Source: Paraescarpia echinospica (Eukaryota; Annelida; Polychaeta; Sabellida; Siboglinidae). Taken from it: a stretch of DNA of 64,000 nucleotides. The notes beneath the pieces are model-generated. The model was not told where the DNA came from. It saw only the letters and a list, made by a program, of their open reading frames with translations, and did not search any database. The stretch spans positions 82,835,608 through 82,899,607 of the forward strand of contig CM034531.1 in assembly GCA_020002185.1 (NCBI GenBank), given 5' to 3'. Positions 33,767 through 45,191 of this stretch are shown piece by piece. The translations under genes and the position numbers were made by a program. Within the stretch, counting starts at the first letter, position 1. Each line of letters begins with the position of its first letter.

Positions 33767-35019
33767 TTGTAGAATTAAATCGATGCAAACCGTCGACAGC
33801 TCCTTGTTTCAAAAGACCTTATGATTCAAGTAAGGAAGATACGACATCTTATAAACGCACGTGGAAGATGCCAATAACGAATGGTTCAGCAGAGAACCCG
33901 TACAGTGCGTGGTCGTATCAATCGGCAGATTCCCTGCAGATCGGGCCACTAACATGCCGACATAGAATTTACCCTGGGGGTGGATACGTGGTTGCTATCA
34001 GAGCTGACAAGAAGAGGATGACGAGGTTACTGCAAGATCTGCAGGACGCTGAATGGCTGGATGATAACACGAGAGCAGTGCTGATTCAGTTCACCACCTT
34101 CAACCCCATATTGAAACAATTTACAATCGCGCTTCTGACATTTGAATTCTTGGACGTCGGTGTAGTTGATCCTCATCATGATATCGTCACCCACAGACTC
34201 CACAGCCTGACGAACTTGCGGGACGCCTTCACCATTGTGTGCCAAATGTGCTATCTTTTGCTCATTGTTATGTACATAAACCGGGAATTTAGAACCTTTT
34301 TGGCTCACAGTGCTCGTATGACAGAATACTTCTGCAACTTGTGGATATACATAGATTGGTCAATAATTTTGTTGTCATGCACCGGTGTCATTGTGTTTGT
34401 TTTTCGTGTGATGGCGATACGTCATGCCATTGAATCGGCAAAGAAGTACATGACACGATATGTGAGCTTTCGGGAAGCTGCATTTTTCGAGAACAGTTTC
34501 ATGAATATCCTGGCAATGGTTATCACGATGCTTGTTTTAAAAAGCCTAAAGCTGACGAATGTTCGTAAGCATGCACTATTCAAAACGTTAGCGTTGAAAC
34601 GAAACTTTCAGTTAATTTCCATCTTTGCAGCCAGCTTAGTTGTAACTATTACGTTAGCTTTGGCTTCCTTAACTTGTCTGTTTGGAGCTTCATGTCGCAA
34701 TTACAGTAGTTTCCCTACATCGTTAATGAGCGCTACTAGAATGATTGTGTTCAAGCCAAACGTGCAGCGAATCGGTTGCCTAATGGGGACCAATTCGGTT
34801 GAGTTTTACTTTACGTCTGTACTTGTTCTCGTGTTGCTCCCGTGGATGATTCTAATGATATTGTCTCTGATAGCTTTGTCAATGTCAATTGGGCAACACC
34901 CACCGGTTTTGGAAGACAACATTTATTTCCTAGATTTCTTTTTATGCAGACTTCTTTTTATGCTCGGCTTTTGGAACATGACTGAATACACAGAACACAT
35001 GGAACAGATTATGGAATAA
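33767..35019 (+). CDS. Polycystin-family channel, last coding exon (most of TOP domain, TM2-TM6, stop)
   Basis: The frame is open upstream of the ATG at 33868 to an acceptor CTTCTAG at 33766, giving NRCKPSTAPCFKRPYDSSKED before TTSYKRTWKMP and NPYSAWSYQSADSLQIG. That is the Cys-rich, YSS-x-ED, W-x-YQS order of the polycystin extracellular TOP domain, so 33868 is not a real start. Then follow GGGYVVAI, a WLDDNTRAVLIQFTTFNP block, and five hydrophobic helices at about residues 120-140, 160-183, 213-231, 247-273 and 316-342 counted from 33868. With TM1 in the exon at 5620 this makes six. The pore loop (SLMSATRMIVF) lacks the LGD-type filter of PKD2, so it looks PKD1-like. The end (LEDNIYFLDFFLCRLLFMLG) matches the PKD1-like C-terminus. 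Intact frame, 417 codons. Confidence 0.9.
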
Positions 35020-35440
35020 AGTTTCTACTTGTTACACGTGTATTACCGATTAATTTTTCCAGAATCTCACGTGTGTTATGCGATCTTCAACGAGTATTAG
35101 AGCTGAAAGGCCGACCAAGCGTTCAACCCAAGCGACAATTAATACCATGCTTTAATACCTTGTTGAATTAGTCTTTGGTCCGGTTTCCATATCCATGCTG
35201 TCGCCTGTTGTTAGTTTTATTACATTATGCAAACGGTATATTTCAGTTATTGTGCGTGCGTGCGTGCGTTCGTGCATACCTGTGGGTGCGTGTGCGGCGG
35301 GCGTATGCACTTGAAATATCTACCTCTAATCGCATGACGTAAATATTACTGAGTTATTATTGTAATTTGTTTGTTTCTTGGCGACGTCGTTTGTGTTCTT
35401 TGTGATTATAATGTATGCGTTGGAAATAAATAAAAAATCG
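35020..35440 (+). other. Polycystin 3' UTR with polyadenylation signals
   Basis: Overlapping AATAAA signals at 35425-35430 and 35429-35434 end a ~420-bp UTR. It includes a (TGCG)n run at about 35251-35274. Confidence 0.7.
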
Positions 35441-35770
35441 ATCTTATGTGAAGTTGTTGTTGCTTTGGCAAGCCGCGCTTATGCCCGATTCACATGGAGA
35501 ACTTTCGCCAACTGCCGCTAAGTGCAAGTATTCGCTCATAACTGCTAGTTAGTTAGTTACTGCGTGAATATCCCTAGCTGCGACGTTCACATAGGAAGCT
35601 ATTAAACGCTTTGAATGTTATGCTTTTTTATTTTTTTACAATATTGACGGTGACATGAAAATTAGAAATGTTAAACAAACTTCAAAATCAGTAAAATATT
35701 TTTCGAAATATGATTGTTGTATAGTAATAAGTTTTATTGCTATATACATACATATATATATATATATATA

Positions 35771-36073
35771 AATATCATGTGTGAAGTAGCAGAGTAAGAA
35801 GGAAGGTGGTGTCCCCTAGCGGAGTAGGCCAACGGTAACCTGGTGGACAATATAGAGAGCGGACTTACTCGTACGCGTAAGATTACATAGCAGTAATTAG
35901 TCCTAGAAGAATGAACGGGCTCGTCCCAATGCGCCGTTCACGGAGATATTGATTGAGCGGTTCTGCGCGTAGTTTTCGCTTGACGAATCATTTACTTCAA
36001 TTTGTGTTTTATTGTTGAATTTGTTATTGCTATTGGTTTATGGTCATTCAAGTTGTGATTTTGTCTGTTAATA
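35771..36073 (+). repeat. Split direct repeat A1
   Basis: From AATATCATGTGTGAAGTAGC to GTGATTTTGTCT. About 95% identical by eye to A2 at 40523-40812. Includes CCCCTAGCGGAGTAGGCCAA and an ATGAACGGGCTCG block. Confidence 0.9.
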
Positions 36074-36837
36074 CGGTATTGTTAGTGGCTTTTATTTGCG
36101 GTGGTTGGAGCAAGAAAGTTGAGCGGATACCTCGTGTCGATCAGTACGACGCCATTTTGAGCAAGGCATACGACGGATAACGGATTTGCGTCGTGCAGGA
36201 AGGAGCGGAAAACAAAACAAAAAAGAAGCTAAGTATAATTTCTTAGAGTGGTTAGGTGTAAATGATGGCAGGTTGTGGGAATGGAAAGCCTTAGCGCTAT
36301 TTTTGGGTGACAGTTATGTTTTTGGCTGGAGAGATTTGTAGCATCGACGGAGTTGCGTTTCGTAACGGGTTCGGATTTTGAGGGCACTTGTTGCAGGATT
36401 CAGTTTGCTGGGTTTCAACTTTCGGCGCGACAGTGTCTGGTGTAGGATGCAGGGGTGCCGTCTTTTTGGCCGTGAAGGGTATTGGGGGACGACGATAATG
36501 GGGAGAAAGAGGGAATGTGGCGAACGCCCGTGTAATACTAATAGTTTGGTCAATGACTTTCTGGTATGTTAGATGGTAAAACTAACAAAAACATCCGCAG
36601 TCAAGTCAATCAGGTGGACACATAGCATCTTGTCGTAAGTATTGGTGAGTGGGAGGTGTAGTATTCCGGGATGAGAATGGCAGTTGTTGTAAAGAGGAGA
36701 GTTAGACGAATATGTAATGTTCCCATTCAACGAGATGGCAAGTGTCAATTGTATATAATATACAATATATGTTGTTATAATATGACTTGAGGGATGCATA
36801 CGGGGAGCTATTTCATAATGGTGCGGTATATCTTTGA

Positions 36838-37665
36838 TGTTCATATCGGTTCGGTGTATATGGATTCTTGGTGTCCATAACGGTTCACATGTTAAGACCT
36901 TTTTTGATGTATATGGATCTTTGGTATTCATATTGGTTCAGTGTATATGAATCTTTGGTGTTCATATCGATTCAGTGTATATGAATCTTTGGTATTCATA
37001 TCGGTTCACTTGTTAAGTCCTTGGTTTTTATTTTTTTCGGTGTATATGAATCTTTGGTATTCATATTGGTCAATATATATGAATCTTTGGTATTCAAATC
37101 GGTTCAGTGTATATGAATCTTTGGTATTCATATCAGTTCACTTCTTAAGTCCTTGGTTTTAATTTTTTTGGTGTATATGAATCTGTGGTATTCATATTGG
37201 TCAGTATATATGAATCTTTGGTATTCATATCGGTTCAGTGTATATGAATCTTTGGTATTCATATTGGTTCAGTGTATATTAATCTTTGTTGTTCCTATCG
37301 GTTCAGTGTATATTAATGTTTGGTATTCATATTGGTTCAGTGTATATTAATCTTTGGTGTTCATATCGGTCCAGTGTAGGTGAATCTTTGGTGTTCATAT
37401 CGGTGCTGTGTATATGGATCTTTGGTGACAATATCGGTTCTGTGCATATGAATCTTTGGTGTTCATATCGGTGCTGTGTTTATGGATCTTTGGTGTCCGT
37501 ATCGGTTATGTGTATATGAATTTTTGGTGTTCATATCGGTTCTGTGTATATGGATCTTTGGTGTCCATATCGGTTCTGTGTATGAATCTTTGGTGTTCCT
37601 ATCGGTTCGGTGTGTATATGAATCTTTGTTGTTCATATTGGTTAAGTTGATGAATAGTTGGTGTT
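36838..37665 (+). repeat. ~34-bp minisatellite, about two dozen degenerate copies
   Basis: The unit is roughly GTGTATATGAATCTTTGGT plus ATTCATATCGGTTCA. Open frames across it (36941-37787) translate the repeat and are not genes. It lies inside the split-direct-repeat element. Confidence 0.95.
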
Positions 37666-37899
37666 CATACCCAGGCTTTAGAAGTGCGGTGACATGGGAA
37701 TGGGGGAGAACGATAATCAAGGAGGTCAGCAGACAGGCAATGATCAAGGTGTATATGCCTTGGAATGTTTTAATTCACTGTGTCTAAGCTGCCATATAAT
37801 GTTGTAGGATACCTCCAGTGAGACAGTCGGCCAGGCAGCGTGCCAGGTCGGCAGCGCAAGGCCGTCCCCCGCATATAACAAGGGACGAGCCAGCATAAG

Positions 37900-38340
37900 C
37901 CCAGGTGGATCCGGCGGTCCGTATCGCGACAGCTGCTGCCACAGGGGTGGCGCGGCGTCAACTCGAGGCTGTCGAGGCGCGACAGCAGGATACCACGGAT
38001 GTATTACGACGAGATATGCGGGAGCTGCATCCGCACCGACTCGCGAGCCACCTATTTAGGTGGCAGAACCGATTGCTGGACCATCGACAGTGGACATTCA
38101 GGGAGCTGGTGTGGTTGACCCTCCTTGGCCAATTGTAGAGAGCAAGGTGGAGGCAGTAGCTGTCCGACCCATTCCAGGTGTGGTAGAGATAGTGCAGAAT
38201 CGCCCAGGGCCGACGCAGACAATAGTGTCCAAGATGATCACAAATGCCCTTTCCATTTACAGTCATGTCCCCTAAAAAGTGCGTGATGAAGTATGGGTGA
38301 GTGAGTTTGTTGATTTATGTTCCCTCCTGCCCAAAGTAAG
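37900..38340 (+). pseudogene. gag-like remnant of the tyrosine-recombinase retroelement
   Basis: Pieces in different frames: VARRQLEAVEARQQDTTDVL (37905-38138), then GPTQTIVSKMITNALSI (38060-38275), and after a stop EVWVSEFVDLCSLLPK (to about 38335). The last, an E-x-W-x-x-EFVDL-x-x-LLP motif, resembles the end of the gag-like ORF in DIRS-type elements. Several stops follow. Low certainty on the exact limits. Confidence 0.45.
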
Positions 38341-38699
38341 TTTTTTTTTCGGCCACGTTTGGACCTGACAGTTCGTCCTGGGGACCCTACAGTCTGCGTC
38401 GCTCCAAGGCCAAAGACAAAAATCTCCACATTTTACATGAGATGGGAGGGAATGGGAGAGAGTTCGACGAGTCTTTTTGCGCTCTGAGGTCAGTAAAGGG
38501 ATGCGAGTAGTGTCGCTGAAACGTTACAAGGGTATGATGATGTGACGAAGTAAATATCTGGTTAACAATTTCACGGTAGGGTTTGACATAGGTTGCTTAC
38601 GAATTTCAGTGCAAGAAAAATAACAAGGTGGTAAACATGAAATCCTCGTTTGAGTTCCCACATGCGATAGATTATAAGTTAAAGGAAATAAAGTCATTG

Positions 38700-39232
38700 C
38701 AACAGATATTGGGCCCCTCCCCCTTTTTGATGTACCACCAGCTGATCCTGCATTCCGAGTATCACCTCTTGGGGTTGTACCTAAGAAATTGCCGGGAGAT
38801 TTTGGCATGATTCATAACCCATCATACCCAGAAGGGTCTTCAGTGAATGATTACGTACCAACCGAATTAGCTAGAGTGCAGTATGCAACAATGCATAGGA
38901 CGGTGCAGGGTTGTCTGCAGTTTCAGGATGTCACATTAAATAGGGAACTGATAACTGTCTCTTTTAGACATTTTAAGCACAGTGATAGACAGGGCCCACA
39001 GTCATTGCAGGTTAATGGAGGACGTGTACCTGGCACATCCATTCACACAGCTAGGTGGCGTAGTGAATTTCGGCAGGCTAGGGGGACAGTCCAGGCCCCG
39101 TTATTTGCATATATGGATGGGTTACGCATGGAATTTGATTTTTCGCTAAAGAGTCTGCTTGAATTTTGTGATCTTGCGACCTGTACAGGCCCCGTTATTT
39201 CCATCTGCACCGTCGGCAGCATTAAGGGGTGA
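38700..39232 (+). pseudogene. DIRS-type RT start fused by deletion to a tyrosine recombinase fragment
   Basis: In the frame ending at 39232: FRVSPLGVVPKKLPGDFGMI then HNPSYPEGSSVNDYVPTELA (38755-38870) is the N-terminal RT block of DIRS/Ngaro elements. It passes directly into LNRELITVSFRHFKHSDRQG (about 38938-38998) and APLFAYMDGLRMEFD (about 39093-39137), the middle part of a phage-like tyrosine recombinase domain as found in these elements. The RT catalytic FADD, RNase H, and the recombinase's C-terminal R-x-x-Y box are absent, so this is an internally deleted, inactive copy. Confidence 0.75.
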
Positions 39233-39282
39233 GTCTGATGCACAGGTTAGACTGAGCTGCAGGTCGTGGGGCTTCAGACGCG

Positions 39283-40090
39283 TTCAGGAAATATATTAGG
39301 GTAGCATGATTAGTTAGGGGGCAGTGTTTCTAGAGGGTAGATATCCAGGTATCTGACAGGGGCGGAGACTGCAACGGTATCTTAGCTAGATGGTAGCTTG
39401 AAAGATATACCTAAGTCTCTGACAGTGGCGGAGACAGCAGTTGTATATCTTGCTTGTATAGGAGGAGCAGTGTTTCTAGAAGTTAGCAGTAGGGATATGT
39501 CTCTGACAGGGACGGAGGCAGCAGCGGTATAGCTTACTTGTATAGGGGGAGCAGTGTTTCTAGAAGTTAGCAGTAGGGATATGTCTCTGACAGGGGCGGA
39601 GGCAGCAGCGGTATATCTTACTTGTATAGGGGGAGCAGTGTTTCTAGAAGTTAGCAGTAGGGATATGTCTCTGACAGGGACGGAGGCAGCAGCGGTATAT
39701 CTTACTTGTATAGGGGGAGCAGTGTTTCTAGAAGTTAGCAGTAGGGATATGTCTCTAACAGGGACGGAGGCAGCAGCGGTATATCTTACTTGTATAGGGG
39801 GAGCAGTGTTTCTAGAAGTTAGCAGTAGGGATATGTCTCTGACAGTGGCGGAGACAGCAGCGGTATATCTTACTTGTATAGGGGGGGCAGTATTTCTAGA
39901 AGTTAGCAGTAGGGATATGTCTCTGACAGTGGCGGAGGCAGCAGCGGTATAGCTTACTTGTATAGGGGGAGCAGTGTTTCTAGAAGTTGGCAGTAGGGAT
40001 ATGTCTCTGACAGGGACGGAGGCAGCAGCGGTTGCTTAACTATATGGTAGCGTTAAGGTATACCTGCGTCTCTGACAGTGGCGGAGACAG
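39283..40090 (+). repeat. 84-85-bp minisatellite, about nine copies
   Basis: The unit begins GTTTCTAGAAGTTAGCAGTA and continues through ATATGTCTCTGACAGGGACG and GCAGCAGCGGTATATCTTAC. In the central copies the unit is 84 bp, so a frame stays open through five units (39554-39952). The outer copies are more diverged. This too is inside the split-direct-repeat element, just after the recombinase remnant. Confidence 0.95.
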
Positions 40091-40228
40091 CAGGGGTATC
40101 TTACGTATGTGGCATATATTTATGAAATCGGTTTAATAGTTACATTCCAACGGTTGTGGTGTTGTTTTTAATGACATCAAAGTCGGTAACAATGCGTGGC
40201 GGTTAGTTGACGGGGGTCGGTCACGTTT

Positions 40229-40522
40229 GATTTTAGGTGACCTGGTTTTTGGAGTGACCCCCACCGATACGGTGTCAGTGGTAAATATAGTGTCGTGAGA
40301 TAGTTAGTACTGGTGGTTGGTAATACGTCTACGACTTGTAGGTAGTGGTTAGCAATATGTATTGATGTATTTATGTTGAACATGTATTGATGTATTTATG
40401 TTGTAGTTTATGAGTTATGTAAACGAATAAAGCTAAATGTCATTAAGTTGGCCTATTTCAATATACACTTGTTTTGCATTGTTGCTTTGCATAGGAGGAT
40501 GTATGTGTCAGGGGCGTATACA
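40229..40522 (+). repeat. Split direct repeat B1
   Basis: AGGTGACCTGG..GGAGTGACCCCCACCGATACGG through TTGGCCTATTTCAAT to GGAGGATGTATGTGTC. Repeated as B2 at 40997-41228, which lacks about 60 bases in the middle. Confidence 0.9.
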
Positions 40523-40812
40523 AATATCCTATGTGAAGTAGCAGTGTAAGAAGGAAGGTGGTGTCCCCTAGCGGAGTAGGCCAACGGTAACCTGGTGGAC
40601 AATATAGAGAGCGGACTTACTCGTACGCGTAAGATTACATAGCAGTAATTAGTCCTAGTAGTATGAACGGGCTCGTCCCAATGCGCCGTTCATGGAGATA
40701 TTGATTGAGCGGTTCTGCGAGTGGTTTTCGCTTGACGAATCATTTACTTCAATTTGTGTTTTATTGTTGAATTTGTTATGGCTACTGGTTTATTGTCATT
40801 TAAGTTGTGATT
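40523..40812 (+). repeat. Split direct repeat A2
   Basis: Second copy of A1, immediately after B1. Ends at GTGATTTTGTCT; the following 184 bp (40813-40996) is not part of A or B and includes TTATATAAG (about 40889) and AATAAA (about 40970). Confidence 0.9.
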
Positions 40813-40996
40813 TTGTCTCCCACCCTCCTCCCGGTACCACACTTGGTGCATAATTGTATACAATGTAGATTCTTGGACGCTTTTCCCTGTTATATAAGTA
40901 CACGAGGTTTGGCCTAGGCTTTTCCCTCTTACTGGATCTCAGTAGTGTACTCAGGGTTTTTAGTGCGGTAAATAAAGTAGGCTGCTAATGGTGCTA

Positions 40997-41228
40997 GGTG
41001 ACCTGGTGGCGGAGTGACCCCCACCGATACGGTGTCAATGGTAAATATAATGTCGTGAGATAGTTAGTACTGGTGGTTGGTAATACGTTTACGACTTGCT
41101 GTGAACATGTATTGATGTTGTTGTTTATGAGTTATGTAGCTAAATGTAATTAAGTTGGCCTATTTCAATCTACACTTGTCTTGCATTGTTGCTTTGCATA
41201 GGAGGATGTATGTGTCTTTGGCGCATAC
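40997..41228 (+). repeat. Split direct repeat B2
   Basis: Second copy of B1, closing the element. A (CA/TG) run follows at 41228-41250. Confidence 0.9.
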
Positions 41229-41344
41229 ATACACACACGTTTGTGTGTGTGAGTCAAGTCAAGACAAATGAAGCCCTTTCATTATATAAACTTCTGAGCT
41301 TTGTCATTCAGTTATTAAAATGAATATTGTTACGATATTCGCTC

Positions 41345-43590
41345 GGGCAGGACGGAAGGAGACGCAAGGGAAAGGAACAAAGAGAAGGTGCCAGAAAGAA
41401 AAGGGACAAAGAAGGTGACAGGAGAGAAAATGACAAGAGGGGGAAAGAAGACGTTAAAGTGGGAGTGAATGAGACAGGGGGAGATGACAGCAACGAGATG
41501 GACGGAAATCAACGAACGAGCTACTCTGAGGTAGTGATAGAAGGGGTGGGGAGAAAAGCGAGAATATTCATGGTAGACTCTTTAATGAGAAAGACAGACA
41601 AGACGCTTAGTGAAGGAGAAGACATAGTAGTTTGCTTACCAGGGGCCAAGATAGAGCATATAATAGAAAGGGTAGAGAAAGTGTCTTTGGAAAGGAGGGA
41701 CCATTCTAGTACATGTAGGGACAAATAATGCAAACAGAGAGGGGACAACCGGAATAATCGAAAAATGCAGACATTTAGTCAGGAAGTTAAAGCAGACAGG
41801 GGTAGAACAGATTGTTCTCTCAGGAATGTTACCCGTATTTGGAGGAAGGGGGCAAACATATACAATCTGCAAGAGGATGGCAGTCAATGCACTAGTTGAG
41901 CAGATGTGTGAAGAAGAGGGGGTGGGATTCATATATTTATAGGGATACTTTGTTGTGAAGGGAGATATGTACACGAGAGATGGCCTCCATCTAAATGGAA
42001 AGGTGCAGCAGTTTTCTCAGAGAACCTGCTGCAATCTGTTGACAGTGTGACAGGTTGCATTTATTTAAACTAGATGCGCAGGTGGGATTCATAGAGAAGC
42101 CTCAAAATGGAGGCATAGATAAAGACAGCACAAATAAATCAGCAAAGAACAGCCTGGAAAACTGTTCTGAAGCTGGATTTAAATGCAAGGAGCACAGTAA
42201 ACAAAATAAGTGAACTAAACATTATGGTAGACAATATTGACCCTCACATCACAGGTATAACCGAATCATGGGCCACAACCTATATATCAGATGCCGAATT
42301 GGGACTGACAAGCTACGTAATGTTTAGAAAAGATAGAATAGGAAGAAGGGGAGGTGGAGTTATGTTATATATTAAAGAATCTATCCAGGCTTATGAACTA
42401 AAATTAGAAAGATAAGCAGATTGCGAAGAAGCTGTTTGGTGTAGCATAGTTACAGAAAACTCGACGTTAACGATTGGGTTAGTTTATCGAAGTCGAAACG
42501 TAAGCATAGAAGAAAATGAAAAATACATAACGCTACGAAGGAAGTGGGACAACGGGATTATATTATTATGGGGGATTTTAATCATACAATGGAAATGTCT
42601 ACAGAGTACAGGGAGTGAGGACCACAACTTTATAATACAAGATAGTTTCCTTTCTCAAGATGTGCTAGAACCAATCAGGGGAGAAAATCTGTTAGACATC
42701 ACAGAATGAATTATTTCACAATGTCAAGATATGTTAGCCATTGGGGAGTAGTGATCACAACCAGATACAGTTTACCATCAAAGTAAAATCAGAAACGAAT
42801 AATAAAGAGCAGTATAGGAGAAACTTCCACATACGAAGATATAAGGACTTGAGGAAATATTTAACAAAGATAGACTGGAATAACACACTGCAGAATAAGA
42901 CTGCAACAGAATGCTGGAATATCTCAAGGATTGCATCATCGATAAGTTTGTTCCAGTGGAAAAACAAGGGAAACGGTCCAGAGAGTAACACTTATCGAAA
43001 GAAGCCATTAGAAAAATTAAATACAAACAAATATTGATGTGGAAGTCATATTGACGCACTGGAAATGATTAAAACTATACATTTATAAAGAAGCACTTAA
43101 CCAAGCCACAGGTGAAATTAGAAATTCAAAGAGAAGCTATGAAAAAAAGCCTGTCGGTGTTTACCAGGGAAGATATATGTTCACTGCCAGTACCAGAGGC
43201 TAAGTTCAAGGGGGCGGAATCAAACTATTTAGGACAGTTAATTGTAACCCCGGAACTGGTAGCTAAGAAAATAAGGGCAATGAAAGACAATAAATCACAT
43301 GGAGTTGATGGGATTCCACACAAACTACTATTGGAAATTGTAGAATAAATTAGCATACCACTTGCAACAGTTTTGAACTTGTTATAAAACGAGGGAGTGG
43401 TTCCTTTAGAATGGAAAGAAACAAACATTATTCCATTATTAAAAAATTGCTCGAGAAACAAATCAGAGAACTGTAGACCAGTAAGTTTAACATCGGTGAT
43501 TTGCAAATTATTAGAAAGTATAATTAAAGATCACATTGTGGATTTTCTTGTTAAATATAACTTGATCAATCCGTCTCAACGTGGGTTTTA
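41345..43590 (+). mobile_element. CR1-type LINE, copy D: ORF1 part, endonuclease, first part of RT
   Basis: Truncated at both ends: 5' inside the basic region of ORF1, 3' at the equivalent of NPSQRGF (43588). ORF1's SGNH block is altered to MVDSLMRK (41569-41592). Endonuclease at 42224-42415 (DPHITGITESW, RKDRIGRRGGGVMLY), SSDHNQIQF near 42745. RT at 43130-43348 and 43397-43591 (VAKKIRAMKDNKSHGVDG, NCRPVSLTSVICKLLE). Multiple stops and deletions, so inactive and apparently older than copy F. Confidence 0.88.
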
Positions 43591-43599
43591 ATTATGGGT

Positions 43600-44382
43600 G
43601 GCGTGCCTGTAATTTTGGCTTACGTAAGACGATACCTTGCACGTGTACATATTTGTTTTTCAATTAATGATAAAACAGTTTGATCGCATTTTTCTTTCAC
43701 ACATGGGTGGTATTGACAACAACAATTTAATTAATACATTATATATTGATAACAATGCACTGCAAGTCATAACACATTCATCGTATTACGACATAAATCA
43801 CATTAAGAAACTTGCTGTTGATAAAAATGGACAATTTTCGATACTCAGCTTAAATATTCAATCTATAAATTCTAAATTTGATGAACTAGTTTCATTTGTC
43901 AGCTCACTACAAGACATAAATTATAAATTTAGTGTAATTTGCCTAAAAGAATGTTGGATATCCAACATAACCAATTTAGCAAATATACAACTACCTGGGT
44001 ACGCTTGTATTGCTCAAGAAAAGAGTAGCAGTAACAATGGTGGCTTAATCACATATATTAACAAAAGATTCCAACATATAGTTAAACTAAACATAAATAC
44101 ATACGAACACTGGGAGGGTCTAATTATTAATGTAACTTGAGGTGGTTTATCAAAACCAATTACTATTGGCAACATTACAGACCTCCGAGTATGTTAAGAG
44201 AACATGTCAGGCAATTTATTAATGAATTCACCACACGTATCTTGCCAATAGAACAATCGAACACAAATATTAACATTGCCGGTGACTTCAATCTTAATCT
44301 CCTCAAGATAAGGGGTCAGCACACTGATAGTTTTCCCATTGGCGACCATGTTAACGTTTTGTCTGATTATAAGAAAACGTGA
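43600..44382 (+). pseudogene. Second LINE family: endonuclease domain, 5' section
   Basis: Frame 43637-44140: FSILSLNIQSINSKFDELVS, FSVICLKECWIS (CLQE motif with K), NNGGLITYINKRF, EHWEGLIINVT. A TGA follows where related elements keep reading into GGLSKPITIGN. After a shift, 44137-44382 gives NINIAGDFNLNLLKI, the GDFN motif. This is an APE-type endonuclease of a jockey-superfamily element, different from the CR1 copies. It is interrupted at about 44311-44382, and its RT resumes at about 47640. Confidence 0.8.
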
Positions 44383-44729
44383 CCTATGTCACAAAGTGGT
44401 TTGTATAGAATTTAATCAGGCTTTAGAACAGTGGTTTTGTATACAAAGTATGGTTGATGGGATGTTGCTGCCATCTCTGGTATGTATTGTCTCGGAAGTA
44501 TACGCTGGTGCCCTCTGGCGATTAAGGCGTGTAACGTTTTAACTGCCGACGAGTCAGATTTAATTAATTTCATTTGTAGCGTACACCACTAATTCTACGG
44601 TTAGGTATACAAAATGTGGTACCAGTAGAAATTATTTAACATGACTGGTAATATGGTGACCTTGCAAACTACTTATGTTGTGGTTATAAGAAGATTATAT
44701 TATGAACTTATAAAAGTTGTTTACAGAAA

Positions 44730-45191
44730 TGTAGGTGTGAAAAACACTAGGGTCACACCTAGCTTATGAATAGAGTGCGTGTTTCATTGAAATTATGGAT
44801 TAATTCATGAGCGTTGGAATGTACGATGAATATTGTGGTATCCGGCTCGGGAATCCAGTGATATTAATTGTGTAAGTAATTCACGTAAGTTAAAGATTGA
44901 ATGAGCACTTATATAGCCAAACGTTTAGCTCGCAAAATCTATTTTAAACTCAGCAAGTTGAATGGATTGCTTCGAAGTGTGAATGGTTTCGGGAGCCGGT
45001 TTTTGAAGCGACTTTAATTTGTATTAAGTGTTGTAATTGGTCAGACTAACTTCCGGCCATCAAGCTATATAAGGGCAGGACGGCCATTCGAACATTTGAG
45101 CAGAAAAAAGTGTTGCACTCTCGTCTCCAGGAATTGGGCTGAAACGTGTGTCCGCCCAACGCCTGTAATAAATACTTCTACGATTTCAACA
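44730..45191 (+). promoter_or_regulatory. Promoter/LTR-like segment with TATA box and AATAAA
   Basis: A stem-forming TGTAGGTGTGA...TCACACC start, a TATA box (CTATATAAGGG, about 45065-45075), and AATAAA about 100 bases later (about 45166-45171) are arranged as U3-R-U5 of an LTR, with TG...CA ends at 44730 and 45191. No matching second LTR or target duplication is seen, so a solo LTR is only one possibility; a cellular promoter is another. Confidence 0.3.

Larger units (their letters stand above)
35771..41228 (+). mobile_element. Tyrosine-recombinase retroelement (DIRS/Ngaro/PAT-type) with split direct repeats, decayed
   Basis: Four terminal blocks are arranged A1 (35771-36073), body, B1 (40229-40522), A2 (40523-40812), B2 (40997-41228). 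A1 matches A2 and B1 matches B2 along their length with few differences. This A1...B1-A2-B2 order is the split-direct-repeat plan of PAT and Ngaro elements. The body carries a gag-like remnant (37900-38340), a DIRS-type RT start joined to a tyrosine recombinase piece (38700-39232), and two minisatellites. A 184-bp extra segment lies between A2 and B2. An internal deletion has removed most of the RT. Confidence 0.8.

Noticed and set aside
36941..37787. Open frames in 36941-37787 and the Cys/Val and Thr/His frames in 54684-56216
   Set aside because: They are translations of simple or minisatellite repeats.
39554..39952. Protein-coding gene with 28-residue repeats
   Set aside because: The frame is open only because the unit happens to be 84 bp in this stretch. 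Flanking units break it and no start, splice or domain supports a gene.
35771..41228. LTR retrotransposon with LTRs at 35771 and 40523
   Set aside because: The ends are not TG...CA, and a second repeat pair (B1/B2) alternates with the first, which fits split direct repeats rather than LTRs. The recombinase motif supports this.
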